From positions 1 to 64,000 of the forward strand of contig DASPHG010000009.1 in NCBI GenBank assembly GCA_035629775.1: a stretch of DNA of 64,000 nt. The letters run 5' to 3'. The position numbers and the translations under genes are program-made. The DNA comes from DASPHG01 sp035629775. Its GTDB lineage: Bacteria; Actinomycetota; Thermoleophilia; Solirubrobacterales; Thermoleophilaceae. Below, one piece after another: positions 31,812-40,222 of this stretch (positions are counted from its first letter, which is position 1; each line of letters begins with the position of its first letter). The notes beneath the pieces are model-generated. The model saw only the letters and a list, made by a program, of their open reading frames with translations. It was not told the DNA's origin and made no database searches.

Positions 31812-33564
31812 CGTGATCGTCATCGGCGCCGGCGGCGGCGGGCCGGTGGTCGCGAAGGAGCTCGGCGAGCGCGGCCTCGACGTGCTGCTGCTCGAGGCCG
31901 GCGGCCGCAACGCGGAGCCCGAGAAGGAGTGGCGCCATTTCGAGAACGACGCCAACAACCCGGTGGACGGGTACTTCCGGTTCGGGCCCTCGGACCGCTC
32001 GCAGCCGGCGTGGCTGCGGGAGCTGCCGCAGAACTCCTTCCTCTGGCAGGTCAGCGGCGTCGGTGGGACGACGCTCCACTACTACGGGAACAACCCGCGG
32101 GCCGCGCCCGGCGTCTTCCGCGGATACAAGGGCGAAGACCGCGCCGCCTACGACCGCGACCACGAGTTCCCGTTCAGCTACCGCAGCTTCGTCCCGTACT
32201 ACGAGTGGGTCGAGCACACCTTGCCCGTGCAGACCGCGGCGATGGGGACGAAGGAGGAGATCTACCTTCATGCGGCGGCGAAGATGGGCCTGCCGTTGCA
32301 GCGCGGCAAGGACATCAGACGCGACGCCCACCGCCCGCAGGAGAACGCGATCCTCCAGCCGAAGGGCAACGCCGGCCGCACGAGCGACCCAAAGAAGCTC
32401 GTGTTCCCGAAGGCGCGCGGATGCACCTTCTGCGGCTTCTGCTTCCAGGGCTGCTACGAGCCGCGCAAGGCGCCGCGGAACCTGGCCGCCAAGCGGTCGA
32501 CGGACAACTCGTACGTCCCGATGGCGCTGACCGCCGACAAGTGGGCGCCCGACGGCAAGGCGGTCACGCTCGTGACCGACGCGTTCGTCACCCAGATCAC
32601 GCTGGCCGACGGCGAGGCGCGCGGGGTCACCTGGCGCGACACCAACACCGGCACGGAGACGAGCGAGGAGGCGAAGGTCATCGTGATGGCCGGGGGCTGC
32701 ACCGAGAACCCGCGCCTCTGGCTGAACTCGGGCCTGCCGAACCCGAACGACTGGGTCGGGCGGGGATACACCGACCATCACTTCGACTGGGTGATCGGCG
32801 TGCTCCCGCGCTACACGGGCTCGAGCAAGGGCCCGGGGTCCGGGGCCCGCTGTGACTTCCCCGGGCGCGGCGGGCTCGAGAACGTCGGCCTGCCGCCGGC
32901 GCTCCAGGCCTTCTCGGCGACGTTCAGCGACGCCGGCATAGCGGGGCAGTACGACAACGACGTGGGCCTCTCCAAAGCGGGCGCGCAGACGCTCGGCCGG
33001 ATGGTCGGGCCCGACCTGCGCCGCGTGCTTGCCGACGTGGACCGGATCCTGAACGTCCTCGTGATCACCGACGACGACGTCGAGGCGCAGAACCGCGTCA
33101 ACCTCTCGACGATCCTGCCGCCCGACGCGCATGGTCCGATCGCACGCGTCGAATTCCACCAGCGCGCGCGTTCGCGCCGTACCCGCCGGAACCGCGAGTT
33201 TCTCGCGAAGAAGGCCGCCCGCCTGCTCAAGGCGGCCGGCGCCAAGGAGATCCATCGGATCGGCTGGCCGCCGCTCATCCTGCACGTCCAGTCCACGATG
33301 CGCATGGGCAGCAGTGCGGGAGACTCCGTGCTGGACCCGGGCGGCGAGGCGCGGTTCGTAAAGCGACTGTTCATCGCGGACAACTCGGCGCTCCCGAACG
33401 CGATCGGCGGTCCGAACCCCACGCTCACGACCCAGGCGCTCGCCACCCGCACGGCCGAGAAGATCTTCAAGCGGTATTTCGACGGCGATCCGTGGGTGAA
33501 GAAGGAGAATCCCATGCGGTCGATCGACCGAAAGGTCACGGAGGCGGTCCGCGCGCTCGACTGA
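31804..33564 (+). CDS. GMC oxidoreductase with a CX2CX2CX3C cluster
   Basis: A 586-residue FAD enzyme oxidising an alcohol or sugar-like substrate. The dinucleotide site is VIVIGAGGGGPVVAKELGERG at residues 4-24. GMC landmarks follow: GVGGTTLHYYG near 86, MRMGSSAGDSVLD near 500 and FIADNSALPNAIGGPNPTLT near 526. Unusually, residues about 201-211 read CTFCGFCFQGC, a CX2CX2CX3C pattern that could bind a 4Fe-4S cluster or zinc. No signal peptide is visible, so export probably depends on the Tat-signal partner. Its stop codon lies inside a 31-bp palindrome. Confidence 0.88.
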   Translation: MRDVIVIGAGGGGPVVAKELGERGLDVLLLEAGGRNAEPEKEWRHFENDANNPVDGYFRFGPSDRSQPAWLRELPQNSFLWQVSGVGGTTLHYYGNNPRAAPGVFRGYKGEDRAAYDRDHEFPFSYRSFVPYYEWVEHTLPVQTAAMGTKEEIYLHAAAKMGLPLQRGKDIRRDAHRPQENAILQPKGNAGRTSDPKKLVFPKARGCTFCGFCFQGCYEPRKAPRNLAAKRSTDNSYVPMALTADKWAPDGKAVTLVTDAFVTQITLADGEARGVTWRDTNTGTETSEEAKVIVMAGGCTENPRLWLNSGLPNPNDWVGRGYTDHHFDWVIGVLPRYTGSSKGPGSGARCDFPGRGGLENVGLPPALQAFSATFSDAGIAGQYDNDVGLSKAGAQTLGRMVGPDLRRVLADVDRILNVLVITDDDVEAQNRVNLSTILPPDAHGPIARVEFHQRARSRRTRRNREFLAKKAARLLKAAGAKEIHRIGWPPLILHVQSTMRMGSSAGDSVLDPGGEARFVKRLFIADNSALPNAIGGPNPTLTTQALATRTAEKIFKRYFDGDPWVKKENPMRSIDRKVTEAVRALD

Positions 33565-33631
33565 ACAAGGGGCCAGGCCCCTTGTTCAGTTCAGCCTCAC
33601 TTACCAAGGGGCCTGGCCCCGTGGTAAATGA
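33560..33631. repeat. Pair of large palindromes sharing an AAGGGGCC core
   Basis: First unit: 15-bp perfect arms (33560-33574 and 33576-33590) around one central base. Second unit: 17-bp arms (33597-33613 and 33615-33631) with two mismatches. Both units have the core AAGGGGCC-N-GGCCCC but different outer arms. They lie between two co-directional genes and could terminate transcription in both directions, or be a dispersed palindromic repeat. No other copy was found in this window. Confidence 0.75.
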
Positions 33632-33664
33632 AGGTTTTCGGCTCCCCGTGCGTTGTGAGGGGAG

Positions 33665-35905
33665 ATGCGCCACGCCCGCACAGCCGTCATCCTCGCCCTT
33701 CTCGCCGCCCTCGCCGTAGCCGCGCCTGCGTCGGCTGCCACCGAACGCGAGCACAGCTTCACCGCCCGCGCCGGCAAGTCGCAGACGTTCACCTGGACTG
33801 ATTCGGGCGGCGGCGTCCTCGCCACGCAGGACACCATGACGATCGTCGGCTGCGACCCGGCGCCCGGCGTAAACGACTGTGACGACACGGTGATCGTGGT
33901 CCCGCGCCCCGGCGTGCTCGACGTGGCCATCGCGCCCGGGGCCACCGACGACCCGGTGGCACAGAACGGGACGATCGACGCCGACCTCGAGCTGTTCCAG
34001 CAGAACGCGGACGGCTCGCTGGAATCGCTCGCGGACAGCGCCAGCGCGACCGCCGAGGAGGCCCTTTCGCAGCGGGTGCCCGCGGGCGCGTACGTGGTGC
34101 GCATCAGCTACGCGATCGGGGTCCAGGCGACGCTCGACGCCAGCGCGAAGTTCAAGGCCGAGGCCGCGCCGCGAAAGACCGCCCCGGGCGGCCGCACCGG
34201 CAAGCACTACCGCGCGCTCGGCCCGAAGCTCTCGCCGGCGAAGCACCAGGTGACCGAGGAGAAGGTGTTCCTGCCGATGGCGGACGGGCGGGAGGTCTAC
34301 GTCGAGGTGACGCGGCCGAAGAAGAAGGGCCGCTACGGGGTCATCCTCGAGTCGAGCCCCTACCACGGCACGCTGTATGACCGCACCGGCACCCGGATCC
34401 TGCCGCGGCCGCTCGACGCCAAGGGCAACCCCCAGGGGCTCAAGGGCTACTTCGCGCCGCGCGGGTACGCGGTGGTGATGATGGACCTGCGGGGCACGGG
34501 CAAGTCCCAGGGCTGCCTCGATCACCTGGGCCAGAACGACGCCTCCGACCTGAAGACCGTGATCGAGTGGGCGGCCGACCAGCCGTGGTCGAACGGCCGC
34601 GTCGGGATGGTCGGCCACTCCTACGTGGGATCGACGCCGGCCGTAGCGGCCGCCCAGAACCCGGACGGGCTCGTCACGATCGTCCCGAGCGCCGGCCTCG
34701 CGTCGATGTACGACCACCAGTTCCACGCGGGCGTCCCGTGGGCGTTCCAATGGATCGGGCCCGTGATCGGCTATCAGGGGCTCGCCTTCGCGCGCGCGCT
34801 GCCGCCCGACGTCCCGGACGCGGCCGACCCGGCGCTCGAGCAGGCGTTCGGCACCGGCAACACGGGCGACAACTTCGGCAACGACCCGCAGGAGGCCGCC
34901 TGCGGAATGGAGAACAACGCGCTCCTCACGCACCAGTCGATGGCGAGCGGCCAGTACGTCGACTACCACGAGGAGCGCGACTGGCGCGCGGGCGCGACAG
35001 CCTTCGACGGCAGCATCTTCCTGATCCACGGCGTGAACGACGAGGCGGCGCGCATCGAGTCGATGAACTGGTTCTACGACCGGGGGCGGAAGTCCGACAA
35101 GGCCTGGATCGGCCAGTGGGACCACGGCATCGGCTGCTGCCCGAATCGGCGCGGCATGGAGTGGACCTACGCCCTGCACGCCTGGTTCGACAAGACGCTC
35201 CTCAAGCGCCGGATCGGGACGGGGCCCCGAGTCGAGGTGTTCCTGAACAAGGAGGCGAGCGACGCGTCGGCGATCGAGGGCAAGGACGAGGTCATGACCG
35301 CGCGCGCCTGGCCGCCCAAGACAAAGCGGGTCACCTTCCACGCGCAGCCGAACGGCGCCCTCGCCACGGCCAAACCGGAGGAGAGCGACTCCCAGAGCTT
35401 CAGCGGGACCCCGGAGGGCTACGTGTTCGGTCGCGAGGGAGCGCCGCACGTCGAGTTCGTCTCCGAGCCGCTGAAGCGGAACATGCTCGTGGTCGGCCTG
35501 CCGAAGCTCCAGCTCGCGATGTCGCAGACCGTGCCGCGCCTGCACGTGATCGTGAACATCGTCCAGGAGTACGCGGACGACCGGCGCCGCGTCGGGAACT
35601 GCGCGATGAACCCGGAGCTGCGTGAGGGCCTCGACACGATCACGCCCGTCCTGCCCGGCGAGCAGATGACGCTGTTCCCCTCGTGCTGGACCTCGGCCCA
35701 GGAACTCCTGAAGGGCAACCGGCTGGTCCTCCAGGTGATGACGAGCGACGACGACCACGTGCCGACGTTCGCGACGGATCCGAACGTCACGGTGTTCGCC
35801 GGCGAGGACCAGACGAAGCTCACGCTGCCGGTCGCGAAGCGGCCGAAGCTCCTGCGAGACACCGCGAAGACGTCGGTGCCGCCGGATCCGAACGCCACGG
35901 GCTGA
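33665..35905 (+). CDS. Secreted CocE/NonD-type alpha/beta hydrolase (X-Pro dipeptidyl-peptidase S15 family)
   Basis: A 746-residue exported hydrolase. Residues 1-25 are a signal peptide (MRHARTAVILALLAALAVAAPASA). Residues about 30-165 look like a PPC-type beta domain. The hydrolase core has LPMADGREVYVEVTRP, SPYHG, DLRGTGKSQG, the nucleophile Ser in GMVGHSYVGST near residue 320, an Asp in IHGVNDEAAR near 460 and His in IGQWDHGIG near 485. The C-terminal X-Pro jelly-roll domain follows. It cleaves peptides or esters; the true substrate is unknown. Confidence 0.88.
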   Translation: MRHARTAVILALLAALAVAAPASAATEREHSFTARAGKSQTFTWTDSGGGVLATQDTMTIVGCDPAPGVNDCDDTVIVVPRPGVLDVAIAPGATDDPVAQNGTIDADLELFQQNADGSLESLADSASATAEEALSQRVPAGAYVVRISYAIGVQATLDASAKFKAEAAPRKTAPGGRTGKHYRALGPKLSPAKHQVTEEKVFLPMADGREVYVEVTRPKKKGRYGVILESSPYHGTLYDRTGTRILPRPLDAKGNPQGLKGYFAPRGYAVVMMDLRGTGKSQGCLDHLGQNDASDLKTVIEWAADQPWSNGRVGMVGHSYVGSTPAVAAAQNPDGLVTIVPSAGLASMYDHQFHAGVPWAFQWIGPVIGYQGLAFARALPPDVPDAADPALEQAFGTGNTGDNFGNDPQEAACGMENNALLTHQSMASGQYVDYHEERDWRAGATAFDGSIFLIHGVNDEAARIESMNWFYDRGRKSDKAWIGQWDHGIGCCPNRRGMEWTYALHAWFDKTLLKRRIGTGPRVEVFLNKEASDASAIEGKDEVMTARAWPPKTKRVTFHAQPNGALATAKPEESDSQSFSGTPEGYVFGREGAPHVEFVSEPLKRNMLVVGLPKLQLAMSQTVPRLHVIVNIVQEYADDRRRVGNCAMNPELREGLDTITPVLPGEQMTLFPSCWTSAQELLKGNRLVLQVMTSDDDHVPTFATDPNVTVFAGEDQTKLTLPVAKRPKLLRDTAKTSVPPDPNATG

Positions 35906-35913
35906 CGCTGTAA

Positions 35914-35919
35914 TAGCCT
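35914..35919 (+). promoter_or_regulatory. -10 box (TAGCCT) for the acyl-CoA dehydrogenase operon
   Basis: TAGCCT ends 8 nt before the GTG at 35928 with no Shine-Dalgarno, so a leaderless start is likely for this operon. Confidence 0.4.
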
Positions 35920-35927
35920 GCGGCGGC

Positions 35928-37148
35928 GTGGACTTCACCCCCTCCGACCGCGTCACCGAACTTCTCGACCGCGTCACCGCGTTCCTGGACGAGCACTACT
36001 ACCCGCGTGAGCGGGAGCTGGTCGACGCGCTCGACGCGGAGGTCACCCAGCAGTCGGGCAAGGCGTACCCCGACGAGCTCGTGGCGGTGCGCGAGAAGGC
36101 GAAGGCCGAGGGTCTATGGAACCTGTTCATGCCGGACGAGGAGATCGGCGTCGGGCTGACCAACTGGGAGTACGGGATGCTCTGCGAGGTCATGGGCAAG
36201 AGCCTGGTGTCACCCATGGTCTTCAACTGCTCGGCACCCGACACCGGGAACATGGAGATCCTGCACCAGCACGGCACGCCGGAGCAGCAGGAGCGCTTCC
36301 TCGAGCCGGTCCTGAACGGGCACCGCCGGTCGTGCTTCTCGATGACGGAGCCGGACACGTCGGGTTCCGACCCCACCAACATCCATTCGCGCGCGGAGCT
36401 CAAGGACGGCGAGTGGGTGATCAACGGCCACAAGTGGTTCACCTCGGGCGCGGTGGGCGCCGACTTCGCGATCGCCATGATCGTGACGGAGCCCGACGCC
36501 CCGCCCCACAAGCGTGCCTCGATGATCATCGTTCCCACCGACGCCCCGGGCTTCAATCTTGTCCGGCCGGTCCCCGTCATGGGGCATGACGGCGGCCCGG
36601 GTCACTGCGAGATCCGCTACGAGGACTGCCGTGTGCCGGAGGGGAACCTGCTGGGCGAGCGCGGCGCGGGGTTCGTGATCGCGCAGGACAGGCTCGGGCC
36701 CGGCCGGATCCACCACTGCATGCGCGCGATCGGCGCGGCCGAGCGCGCGATCGAGCTGATGTGCCGGCGCGCGAACACCCGGGTCTCGTTCGGCGAGACG
36801 CTGAGCCAGAAGCAGTTCGTCCAGGACTTCGTCGCGAAGTCGCGGATCGAGATCGACTCGGCGCGGCTGATGGTCCTGCATGCCGCGTGGAAGATGGACA
36901 CCGCCGGCAAGCGCGCCGCGCGCCAGGAGATCTCGATGATCAAGGTGCAGGCTGCGCAGATGTGCATGGACGTGATCGACCGCGCGATCCAGGTGCATGG
37001 CGCGCTCGGCGTATCCGACGACACGCCACTCGCCGCGATGTGGCGCGGCCTGCGGATGCTGCGCCTGGCCGACGGGCCGGACGAGGTGCACAAGATGGTG
37101 ATCGCCCTGAGGGAGCTCAACCGCTGGAAGGACAAGGAGACCGCATGA
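35928..37148 (+). CDS. Acyl-CoA dehydrogenase, ACAD10/11-like
   Basis: A 406-residue FAD enzyme introducing the alpha-beta double bond in acyl-CoA. The family motif CFSMTEPDTSGSDP near residue 140 is the flavin/substrate block, and IDRAIQVHGALGVSDDTPLAAMW near 345-367 is the C-terminal block. The N-terminal helices (LDRVTAFLDEHYYPRE) and the spacing fit the ACAD10/11 group, which acts on long or branched acyl-CoA. It overlaps the next gene (ATGA), so the two dehydrogenases are coupled. Confidence 0.92.
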   Translation: MDFTPSDRVTELLDRVTAFLDEHYYPRERELVDALDAEVTQQSGKAYPDELVAVREKAKAEGLWNLFMPDEEIGVGLTNWEYGMLCEVMGKSLVSPMVFNCSAPDTGNMEILHQHGTPEQQERFLEPVLNGHRRSCFSMTEPDTSGSDPTNIHSRAELKDGEWVINGHKWFTSGAVGADFAIAMIVTEPDAPPHKRASMIIVPTDAPGFNLVRPVPVMGHDGGPGHCEIRYEDCRVPEGNLLGERGAGFVIAQDRLGPGRIHHCMRAIGAAERAIELMCRRANTRVSFGETLSQKQFVQDFVAKSRIEIDSARLMVLHAAWKMDTAGKRAARQEISMIKVQAAQMCMDVIDRAIQVHGALGVSDDTPLAAMWRGLRMLRLADGPDEVHKMVIALRELNRWKDKETA

Positions 37149-38254
37149 CGCCGCTGGCGCTGGCCGACGAGCAGAAGGACTTCACCGAGTCCGTACGCAA
37201 CTTCTGTGAGCGCGAGAAGGACCTGTCCTTCGGCGAGACGACGAAGAAGATGGCCGAGCTCGGGTGGTGGGGGCTCATGATCGACGACGAGCACGGCGGC
37301 TCGGGCGGGACGTTCCTCGACGCCTCGCTCTTCCTCGAGGAGATCTCCCACGGCAAGTCGCCGGCGGCCGGCGCGTACGGGGTGACGCTGATCGTCGTGG
37401 GCGCATTGAACTCGTTCGGCACCGAGCAGCAGAAGCAGGAGCTGCTGGGCGGCGTCGCGCGCGAGGGCAACTGCCTGGCGATCGCGATGTCGGAGCCCGA
37501 CGCGGGATCGGACGTCGGTGCGCTGAAGACCCGCGCGGTGCGCGACAACGGCGAGTACGTGCTGAACGGGTCGAAGATGTGGATCTCCTACGCGCGCGAC
37601 GCGAGCCACGTGCTGATCGTGTGCCGCACGCAGGATGGCTCGACCAAGCACGAAGGCCTGTCGATGATCTTCGTCCCACGGGACGCCGAAGGCATGACCA
37701 TGACGCCGATCGAGACCCTCGGCGGTGATGACACGAACGAGATCTACCTCGAGGACGTGCGCGTGCCGGCCGAGAACCTGCTCGGCGAGGACGGCAACGG
37801 CTGGCTGCAGCTCATGGCCGGCCTCAACAAGGAGCGGGTGATCCTGGCGGCGCAGGCGCTCGGCCTCGGCCAGCGGGCCTTCGACGACGCGCTCGCATAC
37901 GTGAAGGAGCGCAAGCAGTTCGGCAGGCCGATCGGCACCTTCCAGGTGCAGCAGCACCGGTTCGCGCAGCTCGCGACCGAGCTGACGCAGGCGCGCCTTC
38001 TGGTGCGCCACGTGGCGCAGCTCACCGACGAGGACCCCGCCCGGATGCTCCCGAAGGAGGCCTCGATGGCCAAGCTCGTCTGCACCGAGCTGGCGAAGAA
38101 GTGCGCGCTCGAGGGGATGCAGTCGATGGGCGGGTACGGCTACGCGACCGAGTACCCGATGGAGCAGTACCTACGCGCCGCGGTAGTGACGACGATCTTC
38201 GGCGGCACGTCGGAGATCCAGAAGAACATCATCGCGAAGACACTGGGGCTATAG
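37145..38254 (+). CDS. Acyl-CoA dehydrogenase
   Basis: A 369-residue enzyme of normal family length. The motifs are AIAMSEPDAGSDVGALKTRA near residue 118, LNGSKMWISYARDASHVLIVCRT near 140, YVKERKQFGRPIGTFQVQQH near 256 and ALEGMQSMGGYGYATEYPMEQYLR near 322. The catalytic Glu in this group usually lies in the last block (Glu337 region), where TEYPMEQ is seen. The substrate is unknown. It is likely to form an operon with the upstream paralogue and the VOC and flavoprotein genes. Confidence 0.92.
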   Translation: MTPLALADEQKDFTESVRNFCEREKDLSFGETTKKMAELGWWGLMIDDEHGGSGGTFLDASLFLEEISHGKSPAAGAYGVTLIVVGALNSFGTEQQKQELLGGVAREGNCLAIAMSEPDAGSDVGALKTRAVRDNGEYVLNGSKMWISYARDASHVLIVCRTQDGSTKHEGLSMIFVPRDAEGMTMTPIETLGGDDTNEIYLEDVRVPAENLLGEDGNGWLQLMAGLNKERVILAAQALGLGQRAFDDALAYVKERKQFGRPIGTFQVQQHRFAQLATELTQARLLVRHVAQLTDEDPARMLPKEASMAKLVCTELAKKCALEGMQSMGGYGYATEYPMEQYLRAAVVTTIFGGTSEIQKNIIAKTLGL

Positions 38255-38256
38255 GC

Positions 38257-38649
38257 ATGTCACTGATCACCGGAACCGACTTCCTCATCATCGGATCGAC
38301 TGACGTCGACAGGTCGGTCAAGTTCTACGACGAGGTCCTCGGGCTCGAGCGCGGCAAGCAGTGGGGGAACATGCCGGGCTACGAGTTCGAGACGGGCAAC
38401 CTGACGATCGCGGTCATGCAGTCGGACGCCTTCGGGCTCGAGTTCAAGCCGAACACCCATCCGCTCGAGTTCCGCGTCGAGGACTTCGACGCGGCCAAGT
38501 CCGAGCTCGAGTCGAAGGGCGTCGAGTTCGAGGGCGACACGATCGACTCGGGCGTCTGTCACCAGGCGTTCTTCAGAGATCCGGACGGCAACGCGCTCGG
38601 GATCCACCACCGCTACGCCGAGGGCGCGCCCCCGGCGCCGGGCTCCTGA
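38257..38649 (+). CDS. VOC/glyoxalase-family protein
   Basis: A 130-residue single-module vicinal-oxygen-chelate protein (GSTDVDRSVKFYDEVLGLERGKQW, then FRDPDGNALGIHHRY). The metal-ligand-type residues fit the family (a His or Glu from each half: HPLEFRV and GIHHR). It might be a lyase, dioxygenase or isomerase acting on an intermediate of the acyl-CoA genes. It starts 2 bp after the dehydrogenase stop and its own stop overlaps the next gene. Confidence 0.85.
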   Translation: MSLITGTDFLIIGSTDVDRSVKFYDEVLGLERGKQWGNMPGYEFETGNLTIAVMQSDAFGLEFKPNTHPLEFRVEDFDAAKSELESKGVEFEGDTIDSGVCHQAFFRDPDGNALGIHHRYAEGAPPAPGS

Positions 38650-39461
38650 CCTCTGCGGACGTAATCGTCGTGGGCGGTGGCGCCGCCGGCCTGCAGGCGG
38701 CGCTCACGCTCGGGCGCATGCGCATCGGAGTGATCGTCGTCGACGCCGGCATGCCGAGCAACGCGCCGGCCGACGCGATCGGAGGCCTGCTTGGTGCCGA
38801 CCACGTCTCGCCGCTCGACTTTCTGGCGGGCGGCCGCGCCCAGCTCTCAGAGCTGCCGACCGTGCGGCTGATCGAAGGCGACGTGACCCGCGTCGAGGCG
38901 GATCGCACAGTGGAGCTCGATGACGGCACCTCCCTGGATGCCCGCGCGGTCCTGCTGGCCACCGGCATGGACTACGCGTACCCGGACCTGCCAGGCGCGG
39001 CCGACCTGTGGGGCACGTCCGTCATCCACTGCCCGTTCTGCCACGGCTGGGAGGTGCGCGACGCCAGCATCGGGTTGCTCGGCGGCGACGACGAGCACGT
39101 CGAGCGCCTGTTACCGATGCTGCGGCGCCTGTCCGCCGATGTCGAGGTGTTCGAGGCGATTACCGCCGTGCGTGGTGTGGGAGGCGTCCTGCGTGCGGTC
39201 GTCTTGCCGGATGGCAGCGAGGTGCCGCTCGAGGTGCTGTTCGTCGCGGCCCCGCCGACAGCGCGGGACGCGTCGTTCGCCCACCTCGAGCTGGGGCGGA
39301 ATGGCCCCCTCCTCGAGACGGAGGACCTCTTCGGCAAGACCTCGATCCCCGGGATCTACGCCGCGGGCGATCTGGTGACGCCGGCGCCCGCCGTGGTCCA
39401 GGCGCTCGCCAGCGCCCAGCGCGCGGCGGTCGGGATCACCCGCGAGCTCAGCGTCAGCTAG
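38646..39461 (+). CDS. Thioredoxin-reductase-like FAD/NAD(P) oxidoreductase (CTG start)
   Basis: A 271-residue flavoprotein. The FAD site VIVVGGGAAGLQAALTLGRM starts at residue 5 and the second FAD motif is GIYAAGDLVTPAPAVVQALASAQRAA near 240. The redox-centre region reads HCPFCHGWEVRDAS near 120, giving CxxC. No ATG, GTG or TTG precedes the FAD motif at a suitable distance; the only plausible start is CTG at 38646, which overlaps the VOC stop as CTGA. The redox partner is unknown, and no thioredoxin gene is adjacent. Confidence 0.8.
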   Translation: MTSADVIVVGGGAAGLQAALTLGRMRIGVIVVDAGMPSNAPADAIGGLLGADHVSPLDFLAGGRAQLSELPTVRLIEGDVTRVEADRTVELDDGTSLDARAVLLATGMDYAYPDLPGAADLWGTSVIHCPFCHGWEVRDASIGLLGGDDEHVERLLPMLRRLSADVEVFEAITAVRGVGGVLRAVVLPDGSEVPLEVLFVAAPPTARDASFAHLELGRNGPLLETEDLFGKTSIPGIYAAGDLVTPAPAVVQALASAQRAAVGITRELSVS

Positions 39462-40203
39462 CGCTGAACGAGTCGAGGTACGCACGCCAATCGTCCTCGA
39501 CCTCCCCGATCGGGCGCGCGAATGCGCGCTCGATGGCGGCGTGCGCCTCCTCGCGGTGCTCGACGCGCGCCAGCTCGACGCACGCCTGACGGCCGGCGGC
39601 CCGCGCGAGCAGGCTGAACACCGTCCCGCCCAGGAGCTGTGCGTCCGCCGCGGACGGCGGGAATGCGGGCGGCTTCCCCTCGCGCAGCCGGCGCGCGACC
39701 GCCGCCCGTAGATGGCGGGTTTGGCCGGCCAGGTACGTGGCCGCGCCCTCACACACCCACGCGAGCTCCAGGTACTTGCGGAACGTCCTCGGATTGAACG
39801 GCGGCGGCAACGCGGGGTTGTTCTCGGCGAGCACGAGATGCGCGTACTCGTGGTGCGGCGAGCGCGCGAGCGCCTGACGCGAGCCCGGCACGCGCGAGGC
39901 GCGCGCGGCCAGTGCGTCGGGCGCGAGCACGTGGATCTCGTTGCGCGCGAACCAGCCCGCGAAGTAGCGCCGGCTTGCCGGCGCGGCGAACATGCGCGCG
40001 AGCGGCAGCCACGGATGCGCGAGCGCCAGCTCGAGCGGGCTGGGGTGGATCACGACCGCCACGTCCCACGGCGTGCGCTCGAAGACGTCCTCGAGCTCGG
40101 CGCGAAACTCCTCGAGTCGCTCGAGGAGCTCTGCCGCAGCGTCGGCGTGGCGCGTCTCGTGCCGCGCTGAGAACGACATGGACTGCGACTCGACCCAGGC
40201 CAC
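39454..40203 (-). CDS. Gluzincin-like metallopeptidase domain protein
   Basis: A 249-residue protein. The zinc-protease motif HEYAH near residue 130 (in SPHHEYAHLVLAE) is HExxH, and EGAATYLAGQ some 35 residues later supplies a glutamate as third ligand, as in gluzincins. No signal peptide is seen, so it may act in the cytosol. The start is placed at GTG 40203 because AAAGAT ends 7 nt upstream on the minus strand; ATG 40179 and GTG 40236 are alternatives, and the latter would overlap the divergent gene. It overlaps the flavoprotein end by 8 bp. Confidence 0.65.
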   Translation of the reverse strand: MAWVESQSMSFSARHETRHADAAAELLERLEEFRAELEDVFERTPWDVAVVIHPSPLELALAHPWLPLARMFAAPASRRYFAGWFARNEIHVLAPDALAARASRVPGSRQALARSPHHEYAHLVLAENNPALPPPFNPRTFRKYLELAWVCEGAATYLAGQTRHLRAAVARRLREGKPPAFPPSAADAQLLGGTVFSLLARAAGRQACVELARVEHREEAHAAIERAFARPIGEVEDDWRAYLDSFSAS

Positions 40204-40209
40204 CGCCTC

Positions 40210-40216
40210 TATCTTT
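40210..40216. promoter_or_regulatory. Overlapping divergent -10 boxes
   Basis: TATCTT (40210-40215) ends 7 nt before the GTG of the penicillin acylase. On the opposite strand AAAGAT (40211-40216) ends 7 nt before GTG 40203 of the gluzincin. The boxes overlap almost completely. Confidence 0.4.
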
Positions 40217-40222
40217 CGCCGC

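Noticed and set aside
33536..35977. An 813-codon minus-strand open frame opposite the CocE-type hydrolase
   Set aside because: It runs antisense to a well-supported gene and through the palindromes, and is Arg/Val/His-rich without any domain.
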